16,070 nt of DNA. It comes from Cyclostephanos tholiformis (Eukaryota; Bacillariophyta; Thalassiosirophyceae; Thalassiosirales; Thalassiosiraceae). The notes beneath the pieces are model-generated. The model was not told the origin of the DNA and searched no databases. It saw only the letters and a program-made list of their open reading frames with translations. Positions 8,788-16,070 of the stretch are shown here, piece by piece; the stretch's first letter is position 1, and each line of letters starts with the position of its first letter. The stretch is taken from contig JALLPB010000419.1 in NCBI GenBank assembly GCA_036939975.1, forward strand, positions 1 to 16,070, written 5' to 3'. The position numbers and the translations under genes were made by a program.

Positions 8788-9365
8788 AATATGAAATAAT
8801 GTCGAGTCGAATGTGTTTTGGTGGGTTTGAGGGGGGAGGGAGATGCGCGTCAATCGCTCCCGGGCGGGGTCATTGCCCAGGGCCGGCGGGGATTCGGTCC
8901 TGCGTTTTGAAACACTCTCTGCATTCGAGATTTCCGCTTTCGGTCCTGGGGGGTTCCTTTTCTCTTGATTTGATTTTAAAATTGATTTCTCGAGATTATA
9001 GTGGATCCTATTTAGTGTGACGATGTATCATGTACTCTTCTAATGATTCCTATACTCGTGAAGTACACAGTCCTGTGGAGTGAATTCAATTCTAACGTGG
9101 GAAAAAGTAAAATATAGTAGCGCCAATCTTACCGCTTCTCACGCCCACACATACGCAAACACGTTACGTACATCATACGCTCGAAAATATTTTTTGGATA
9201 CCACAAAGTTTCCCGCGTGAATTACTGTGAAATTAATTTAGGTAGTAGTATTTATTTTGTGGAGGGGTACACTGATAATAGATGAGAGGCAGGAGCAAAA
9301 GGATTGACCTCCCCCCCACTTCCAACTCTCCTTCCCACCCAAACCCAACAACAAATAAAAATAAC
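8788..9365. promoter_or_regulatory. Divergent promoter region between the zinc-finger gene (-) and the RCC2-like gene (+)
   Basis: These 578 bases separate the two start codons. The half near the zinc-finger gene is G-rich and has two copies of TTCGGTCCTG (about 8893-8902 and 8939-8948). The middle is AT-rich, and the stretch before the RCC2 ATG is C/A-rich. No TATA box or known operator can be assigned. Confidence 0.55.
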
Positions 9366-11854
9366 ATGCCACGTAAGCGTGCGTCGGCGTCGGCGGGGGG
9401 AGGAGCGTCGACATCATCAACAGTGAGTGACGCCAACGCGATTATTGCTCCGGGGGGCGGCACCCGCGCCGACCTCCAACGTTTATCCCGCACCCTCGAT
9501 CTAACCGTCGACGCCTGCCTCGCCGTGATGAATTGCGAGGGACGTGGCATCGTCGGCGTCGGTGGTTCGTCGTCGAGGAGGGGGGGGGGGGACGTCGACT
9601 CGTCGTCCTCGACGGCGGCGGCGTTGGACCCGGCGATGATGAACGTGTGGGGAGATTTCATGAGCGAGGAAATGGACGGCGGAGGGGTCGTGCCCCCCCC
9701 CACCAAGGCGGGAGGAGGCGAATCCTCCGACGTCGGGACGGCCGTTGCCGCCCCCCCCTCCTCGTCGTTGGCCTCGTCCTCGTCCACCGCCGAACTGGCG
9801 TCCGGTCCGAGGGTTTACGTCCTACCCGTCAGGCCGAGGATGAGACTGTCACTACCCCCCTCATCATCCGCAGGAAAGAAGAAGTCCGACGACGAAGACG
9901 ACGACGATCATTACCCCGCGCCCGCGCCGGGATTGCTGGCGCAGACGGGCACCCTCGACGCCTCCGTGTGAGTAGTTACATCCTTTTTCTTTATCTTCTC
10001 GCGTCCGCCCGTCCCCCTCCCCCACCACCGCGCGCCCCACCCACTCCCATCCCTTGGACGGGAACGTTTTGTTTCCTTCCGTCTCACTCTTCGTACGTTC
10101 GTTCCTTTTCGTTCGTTCGTCTCCCTCTGTCGTCCGTGGTCTTGACCCCCCTCGGGCCGCGTTTGAATGAAAATATGCGCACATCCGCCATCGTTCTTCC
10201 ATTTCCCCCACACACAAGGCCCGGACGATCCACCCTAACTAAATCGTCACACGCGCACGAGCTCCAATCGCCGACGATACTCTTCCCGTCGATCCTCGCA
10301 CGTGCGAAGGTCGCGCTAATCGCCACGTCCCCCACGGCGTGTCACTCCGTCGCGATAACCGAGGGCGGCATCGCGTACGGCTGGGGACGGAACGAGACCG
10401 GACAATTGGGATTGGGATGCGTCTCGTCGGTCGTGCCGATACCGACGATCCTGAGTGCGGGAGTAGGGGGGGGGGAGGACGGCGAGGTCGGATTCGTCGG
10501 TGCCGGCGTCGGGAAGTATCACACGATCCTCGTCGGCGACGACGGACGGGCGTATGCGAGCGGGGGGAACCTGTGCGGTCAATTGGGAATCAACAACGCC
10601 GGATCGAGGGGGATCGACAGGTTCCGCAGGTGCGTCGTGGCGGGGGGGGGCGGGGATATCGATGGAAATGGGGGGGAGGACGGCGGGGTCAAGATCGTTC
10701 AGGTGAGGGATGTAACGACTGCCGGATGGATGTCGTCCTTTTTTTTTTTTTGTGGCGTCTATGTTTGCTCCATCTCGCCAATGTGCAGGGGCGGGGTGCA
10801 TTAGAGGACTCCGAACACACACAAACACTGGCCAACGCTTTCCTTGCCTCTCCCACCTTGATATAAACAGGCATCGTGCGGCGAGAACATTTCGGCCCTA
10901 CTGTCCTCCTCGGGACACCTCTACACCGCCGGCTCCTCCGAATTCGGCCAACTCGGCAACGGCGAAACGGGCGAGCACATCGTTACCGCGGGCAAGCTGG
11001 CGTACTCCAACTGCGCCAAGTTCGTTCGCAGGAGCGTCTTCGTCCAGAGCGAGTCCGATAGGGACGGCATCGCGCGTTCCATGATGACGACCGGCGCGAT
11101 GGATTCCAAGGGAAAGGTGAAATGCGTGACTCTCGAGGACGCGGGGCGCATACGCCTGTCGAGCGTGAGCTGCGGTCGTAACCACCTCGTCGCCGTGGAG
11201 GCGCCTGCGCCCGGACACGTCCCGAGGGTGTTCACCTGGGGGTGCGGCGACTACGGCTGCCTCGGCCACGGTATGCAGGCGGACGAGTATCATCCCCGTC
11301 TCGTGGGCGCGTTCCGCGGGCCGGTATTCACGAACAACCACCCGATTTCGGCCGTCGCCGGCGGCAACTGCACCCTCGTGCTAACTAAGATCGGCCACGT
11401 GTATTACGTGGGTAGGCACAAGTCGACGGGCGAGGCGACGATGCGCCCTTCGTTGATCGACGCCCTCGCGAATAACGGACACTTAGTGACGTGCGTCGGC
11501 GCCGGCAGTCAGACTGTCTTCTGCTCGACGAGGGGCGGCGTCACCGTGAGCTGGGGAAACGGCAGTCTTGGCGAGCTCGGGTACGGCAAGGACGAGAAGA
11601 AGAGCTCGGCAAAGCCCGAGTTCGTGAGCGGTCTGGATTCGTGCATAGTCACCAGCGTCGCGTGCGGGATGGGACACACGCTTTTCATCGTGCGAAATGA
11701 CGACGAGGAGGATGACAAGGCGCTCAAGAAGGTGGGCACGGTGGACGAGTGCGACCTGGGGTATTTCCTGGAGCAAATCAAGGGGAAAAAGGTGGATGCC
11801 GGAGCAGATGGCGAGCCGGCAAAGAAGAAGCAGAAGGGTAAGGGCAAGAAGTAG
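9366..11854 (+). CDS. RCC2: RCC2/TD-60-like seven-bladed RCC1-repeat protein, three exons
   Basis: Structure is join(9366..9967, 10219..10702, 10871..11854), giving 689 residues (human RCC2 has 522). RCC1-type blade motifs are GWGRNETGQLGLG (about 255-267), ASGGNLCGQLG (314-324), TAGSSEFGQLGNG (381-393), TWGCGDYGCLGHG (from 484) and SWGNGSLGELGYG (588-600). A degenerate blade reads YVGRHKSTGEAT. This degenerate blade, together with PEYGQLG-type and FGELGYG-type blade ends and the ...VACGMGHTLFIVRND close, fits RCC2 better than RCC1. RCC2 proteins act in the nucleus and on chromosomes; in animals they serve the chromosomal passenger pathway and small GTPases (Rac1, RalA). The first 200 residues are low-complexity (Gly/Ser/Asp, poly-Pro) with a basic start MPRKRAS. 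The C-terminus is Lys-rich (KKKQKGKGKK), a likely nuclear localisation signal. The in-frame ATG at 9282 would add 28 residues; 9366 was preferred for its basic N-terminus. Confidence 0.9.
9968..10218 (+). other. RCC2-like gene, intron 1 (251 bp)
   Basis: The donor is GTGAGTAG after GT of a split Val codon (phase 2). The acceptor is CACACACAAG, followed by G, which completes the codon. The intron is pyrimidine-rich. Confidence 0.85.
10703..10870 (+). other. RCC2-like gene, intron 2 (168 bp)
   Basis: The donor is CAG|GTGAGG and the acceptor is ATATAAACAG|GCA, in phase 0. Splicing joins VKIVQ to ASCGENISALL, the usual start of an RCC1-type blade strand. The intron contains a T12-T13 tract near 10739-10751. 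Confidence 0.92.
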
Positions 11855-12033
11855 ATTTCGCGGGCAGAAATTTAAGAAGATGTGGTTCATCTCTCAAGAG
11901 CAAACATGAGAAAAAAGGTGGATTGCGTCTCGTTTGCTCGAGATAAATTCTTGCCACGATAAACTAGTATTCATACAATTCGTCGTCTTGACCGAATTTC
12001 ATCACATTTTTAGAAAATGTCACTCAGGAGACT
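11855..12033. other. Spacer between the RCC2-like gene and the retroelement relic
   Basis: Short AT-rich sequence holding the RCC2 3' untranslated region. The base composition changes visibly here, from GC-rich genes to AT-rich repeats. Confidence 0.5.
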
Positions 12034-14100
12034 ACTGTCCAGGAAGCAATGTTCAATAACATCCATCGGAAACGGTTTTTTCCAGCGAATTGGCACCCCT
12101 ATGCACTGGCAACCTAAGAGGAAGATATGGGTACAATGCAGTTACAAAAACAGCAAAAGCCATCCTAAAATGAAAATATACATTTCCCCCAGAATTTGAT
12201 CAGACAACAAAATAAATCTGTGAGGAATGTGCTCGCATACGGGAAATGATACCAATTGATTCCATGGATACTATTATCACCAAGGAACAATGGAGGAGTC
12301 AGGAGAGAAGCAGACACAAGTCAACATCATCATCTGAATCAGGTTTACACTTTGGTCATTATTCATATTTCCATGCATTGAAAGCAACTCTTATTATTCG
12401 GCGAGGAGTGGTGTTGGACTGTTGGGCAGGTGGACTCTCAGCCATGTTGGAGAAGATGTTTGGATGTACACTCATTACCAAGTTGCAATCTATTCTACCG
12501 ATGGGAGCTGATTTCAATGCCACAAATAAGATAGTCTATGGGCAGCAAATGCTAAATCAAATGAGGAGGTTAACTCCAGAAGAAATCTACAGGGAATGGA
12601 ATCGACTGGCCGATGATGGAACCCTAGCTAAGGTACTCTTCTATGACATAATACAACAAAACAGATGGCCTGCAGGAATTAGTGTGGTAGATGCAGATAA
12701 CTGCTATGATCGAATAGCTAATCCAATCATATCACTGGTTTTCTATCTTTGGGAGTTCCAAAAGAGGCGGTTGAACCAATGCTTTCTACAATACAGGATA
12801 TGAATTTTTTCCATACAGGTTTTGGGGACTCAAAAGAATATGCTGGTTCGATGGATGGCAAAAAGACACAGGGATTATGCAAAGGAAATGAAGCGGCACC
12901 AGCAGGTTGGACAGCTACTTGTGTTGCAATCCTTCAAGCCCATAGAAGGAAGGGACATGGAGTTGATTTTCATTGCCCAATTTCCAGGAGGACAATCCAC
13001 CTGCCAGGAACCATTTTTGTTGATGATACAGACCTTGAACACTTTCAAGTGAACAGAGAGGAAACAATCCTTGAGACACATGAGGCTCTGCAGAGTAGCA
13101 TTCACAACTGGGGTAGATTGCTTAGTGCAACCGGAGGGGTGCTGAAGCCTGCGAAGTGCTTTTACCATCTGATTTCATTCTCATGGAACAATGAGGGAAA
13201 ATGGCAATGTGACAAAACTGATAAGTGCACTGATCTGGAAATCACAATACATCTAGATGATGGAAATTTTGCTACCATTGAACACCTACCTGTTATGTCA
13301 AAAACAAAGACCTTTAGACAGATGACACACCCAACAGGGAGTTGCAGTGGAGCATTAGCGCAAATGCAAGACAAAGCAAAAGGATGAGTGATCAAAGCTA
13401 AAGGGAGCAAACTACACAAAGGCTATCTAAATTTTCTCATCGATAAACAGTTCTGGCCCGGGGTTGCCTTTGGTATTAGCAGTGCATGTGCATCATTTGA
13501 GGAGTTAGAGGAAAACTTCATGAGAAAATACTATGATATGCTACCTGTGTGTGGAGTCCGGAGATCTGTTTGGAAGGAACTTCGGCTACTAGACAGAGGT
13601 TTTTATGGAGTCATTGGTTTCCCACACCCAGGCATTGAATGTTTCGTGGCCCAGATCAACAAGCTTTTGATACACTATGGCTGTAGCTCTGGATTAGGAA
13701 TACACATGCAAGTATTGATGGAGATGATGACAATAGAGTGTTGAATCTCTATGCAAATCCTCTTGGAGCCATAGGCACATTATGGTAAATGGATAATGCA
13801 TTGCTGGTTAAAGACACTCTGAATGGGAAAAGGTAGATATAATTCTTTTCCATGTGGAGCTAAGAGAGTTAGCCTTGGAGATCCCTAGAGAAAATGACAG
13901 CTGGATTATGCAAGCCTTTGTAGACCTAGGCTTCACTGAAGAAGAGCTACTTGGTCTCAATAGAGTTTGTTGCCACCAGCAGGTTATTTTCATATCTGAC
14001 ATTATTGATGCCAATGGGCAAGCACTAGACAAGCAATATCTTAAGCGATGTCAAGCAGGTGAAATGTAGTCAACGCTGCTTTTTTCATTAGAGAAACATC
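12034..14100 (+). pseudogene. Decayed reverse-transcriptase ORF of a retroelement
   Basis: Protein-like segments follow one another in changing frames. An N-terminal piece has EAMFNNIHRKRFF (from about 12043). ICEECARIREM then ESGLHFGHY lie around 12216-12365. Motif A is VVDADNCYDRIA (about 12687-12722). After a one-base frame change near 12740 come GVPKEAV, GFGDSKEYAG, a motif B-like GLCKGNEAAPAGW, and motif C FVDDTDL (about 13016-13036), the YxDD-type catalytic site. LDKQFWP-like, LDRGFYGVIGFPHPG and HYGCSSGLG blocks follow, then IPRENDSWIMQAF and NRVCCHQQV to about 14069. In-frame TGA (13385-13387), TGA (13742-13744) and TAG (14067-14069), plus at least two frame changes, show it is dead. 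Both catalytic Asp residues of FVDD are still encoded. I recall this RT type from diatom genomes; the clade is unassigned and no endonuclease or RNase H was recognised. It is AT-richer than the host genes. Confidence 0.85.
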
Positions 14101-14226
14101 AGAGAAGGTGAAAAAGGTCTAGGTGGTGATTAAGTTACCTAATTTCTTAAGTTGAAATGTAATGAGGTTGTTTTGATGGTACTGGCATGTGTGCAACCAT
14201 TAACACGGAAGATACACAAATAATTG

Positions 14227-14345
14227 CTGGAATTCCAGAAATTAGAATCGGAATTTCGAATTCTAAAAATTACCATCAGCAAATATTTTTAAGGTTTTTT
14301 TGACTGGAATTAACAGAATTCCGGCCAGAAGTGGAATTCCACTTC
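14227..14345. repeat. Cluster of GGAATTCC-centred palindromes
   Basis: CTGGAATTCCAG (14227-14238) is a perfect 12-base palindrome. TTAGAAT and ATTCTAA (about 14242-14266) are the arms of a short stem-loop. GAAGTGGAATTCCACTTC (14328-14345) is a perfect 18-base palindrome. Further GGAAT/AATTCC fragments lie between. It follows the RT relic closely and may be a repeat tail or an independent element. Confidence 0.7.
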
Positions 14346-15151
14346 CAATAGGAGTCGGAACCAAAAAATGGAATAACCCATTTATCCCTTGCTTGCTCTG
14401 CAGCATGTGCATCACCTTTGGAAGGAGACTTAACACATCTCCCTGATGTCAAGACTAGATGAGCAGGGACAGTGATGGCCTTACACTTTGAGGGGGAGGT
14501 TGGAACATGGTGACCAGAGGCTGAGATAGAGTCATAGGTAGTGATAGTGTTGAGACCCGTCCCCCGCCCCACATGCATTACCCCCAACGGTATTAATCGT
14601 GCTGTAAGGTATGTCTGTTGGATGGAAACTGTTTTTTCAATAACACAAAAAAACCTTGTCTCTGCCATGATTTTAAGGAACAGCCTCAAAACATCAATTT
14701 TGTAAAGAGACAATTTTCGACCAAAAGGAATTCAAATTAAATTTGGTGGAAAATGGTTCTCATTTCCCAACAATGCACCACCTATCAAAACATAAGTACA
14801 ACTTGTCTACCATATACTCCTACAAAGGATTATAAATCATTGTAGTTCCTAGTTCCTTTGTTGATACCTTTTTGCCTGTCATTCTTTTTAATACACCTAG
14901 CTGGAATGCATATCATACTTTTCTGGGTTTTGTTAGGTGTCACTAACAAAAATCACATGCAGCCATTTCTTTCTCAATGTCAATGTGCCAAGAAATTCAA
15001 GCCAACTATAAAATGGGAGCCTCATATCACACCCTGAAGATGCTATGATAAAAAGTGGCTCTCATTTGCCAAGCATGTCTTAATTTTAAATGGCATTAAA
15101 TGTTGGGGTTATTACTACTAGCTCCTATGCAGATACTGTAGGATACTGTCA

Positions 15152-15179
15152 TGGTGGGAAAATATTATTTTTCCCACCA
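15152..15179. repeat. Inverted repeat (11-bp perfect stem)
   Basis: The arms TGGTGGGAAAA and TTTTCCCACCA flank a 6-base loop. It stands alone in AT-rich DNA, with no gene nearby for it to terminate. Confidence 0.8.
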
Positions 15180-15349
15180 AAAAAACATGGACAGATGAGT
15201 GTTGCGTGGGAGGTGGTGGAGGGTGTTGGCCTGAGGAGTCAGTGAGGTTAAGCACAACAAATGTCATTCATTAGTGGAGTAGGTGGGATATCCTTGCAAT
15301 GATGCCCCAATGAAAGTGAATTGGGAAGATGCAGCTGGATTGAGGGGTA

Positions 15350-15500
15350 GCTTAGCTGGAAATGTCGGCAACATGTTGGCGACGTGTCGGCGACGTGTCA
15401 ATTTGTCGCCAATTTGGACCCGACATGCGTGTCGGGGCCGACACACAGTAGCAAAATAGCTGAACCGACACAAAATTTGTGTGTCGGTTACCCCTATATA
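15350..15500 (+). repeat. TGTCGG-rich element, copy 1
   Basis: It begins GCTTAGCTGGAAATGTCGG and ends TCGGTTACCCCTATATA. The interior is built of TGTCGG/CCGACA and GTCGGCGACGTGTC units in both orientations. Its start and end match copy 2 at 15754-15924 in the same orientation, which defines the element boundaries. Confidence 0.7.
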
Positions 15501-15753
15501 TGTACACGTATTTATGTACCTAAATACAAAAATAGAGCTCCTCACCATCTATTCCTATGTTGAATTTCATTCTACATAACCACCCCCCCCTGAAAACGAT
15601 GTGAATGATTCCAAAAAAAAATCTCTGCCGCCTCTCCTCCCCTCTCATCGCATCATCTTTGCCTCTCGTCATCGCGTCTTTGTCACTTTTCGTGTCCGCT
15701 TGTTCGGCTGATTGTTGCATTGTCGTGCTGTGTCTCGTCATTTGCCTTGCCCC

Positions 15754-15924
15754 GCTTAGTTGGGAATGTCGGATGTCGGTGTCAGCAATTTTGGCGCGAC
15801 AATGTCGTGTCAGCCGACATGTCAGCAACATGTCGCCAAACCGACATCACATGTCGCCCATTTTAGGCCTCAACAATGTCATGTCGTTTCTGTCGGCTCC
15901 CGACATGTCGGCTACACCTACATA
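15754..15924 (+). repeat. TGTCGG-rich element, copy 2
   Basis: It begins GCTTAGTTGGGAATGTCGG and ends TCGGCTACACCTACATA, matching copy 1 except for a few substitutions at the ends. The interior has diverged but has the same make-up: ATGTCGG, CCGACATGTC, CATGTCGCC. About 250 bases of unrelated AT-rich and then C/T-rich DNA lie between the copies. Confidence 0.7.
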
Positions 15925-15930
15925 GGAACT

Positions 15931-15953
15931 AGTACTAAAAGTACTTTAGTACT
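15931..15953. repeat. Inverted repeat directly after TGTCGG copy 2
   Basis: The arms AGTACTAAA and TTTAGTACT (9 bp, perfect) flank AGTAC. It sits 6 bases past the inferred end of copy 2. Confidence 0.75.
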
Positions 15954-15990
15954 AACGTACAGTGTTCTGAGGTAGGTAAGTGGATGAGGG

Positions 15991-16044
15991 ACAGAACAGA
16001 ACAGAACAAAACACAAGTGACGAGGGACGAGGGATGAGGGATGA
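15991..16044. repeat. Short tandem repeats at the right edge
   Basis: An ACAGA-type tract (ACAGAACAGAACAGAACAAAACA, three near-perfect AGAAC units) is followed by four heptamers of the form GACGAGG/GATGAGG from about 16019 to 16044. Confidence 0.7.
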
Positions 16045-16070
16045 ACGGCGCAATAGTCACACTGATGGAG

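Larger units (their letters stand above)
14101..15349. other. AT-rich, repeat-derived noncoding stretch
   Basis: No supported gene. It contains the palindrome cluster at 14227-14345, the hairpin at 15152-15179, and a pair of similar 17-mers, TGGTTCTCATTTCCCAA (14754-14770) and TGGCTCTCATTTGCCAA (15056-15072), suggesting a worn repeat. A 145-codon minus-strand open frame (14276-14713) has no recognised domain; it may be a transposon remnant or chance. Confidence 0.5.

Noticed and set aside
12034..14100. Alternative genetic code (TGA as Trp) to rescue the RT frame
   Set aside because: FTSZ ends at a normal TGA, the RT frame also carries a TAG stop, and it has frame changes; decay explains all of these together.
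15605..15925. 106-codon plus-strand open frame across TGTCGG copy 2
   Set aside because: The apparent protein is a translation of the repeat units and pyrimidine-rich spacer; there is no matching frame in copy 1.
1..16070. tRNA genes, rRNA, CRISPR arrays, bacterial operons or viral genes
   Set aside because: No tRNA A/B boxes with a cloverleaf, no rRNA core sequence and no regularly spaced direct repeats were found. All supported genes are eukaryotic nuclear genes or a retroelement relic.

Overview
The window looks like nuclear DNA of a stramenopile alga, most likely a diatom. Four features suggest this. Spliceosomal introns have GTRAG-type donors. An FtsZ gene carries a bipartite plastid-targeting presequence (signal peptide followed by an ASAFAP-like motif with Phe). 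Another gene belongs to a Cys/His-rich family I associate with diatom genomes. A decayed reverse transcriptase is of a type I associate with diatom retroelements. The species cannot be named from the sequence alone. No prokaryotic, organellar or viral genes were seen.

Layout. Positions 1-11.9 kb are GC-rich and gene-dense, with strands alternating. The 3' part of PAF1 (+, cut by the left edge) converges on RPS3A/eS1 (-, split by a 638-bp intron after a first coding exon of only nine bases). RPS3A shares a 510-bp divergent promoter region with plastid FTSZ (+, two exons). FTSZ converges on an uncharacterised zinc-finger protein gene (-, at least two exons, possibly four). That gene shares a 578-bp divergent promoter region with an RCC2/TD-60-like beta-propeller gene (+, three exons). 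Intron boundaries were set by splice consensus, reading phase and family continuity; all five well-supported acceptors are AG followed by G.

Positions 11.9-16.07 kb are AT-richer and hold no intact gene that I can identify. They contain a reverse-transcriptase relic (about 12.03-14.10 kb) with frameshifts and internal stops. After it comes repeat-rich DNA: a cluster of GGAATTCC-centred palindromes, hairpins, two diverged direct copies of a TGTCGG-rich element, and short tandem repeats at the right edge.

The genes do not form a pathway. They are unrelated core functions: transcription elongation, ribosome, plastid division and mitosis/small-GTPase signalling. The points most worth following up are the orphan zinc-finger protein, a near-palindrome with an E2F-like site between RPS3A and FTSZ, the basic-aromatic tail of FtsZ, and the paired TGTCGG elements. 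I found no convincing new multi-gene system.
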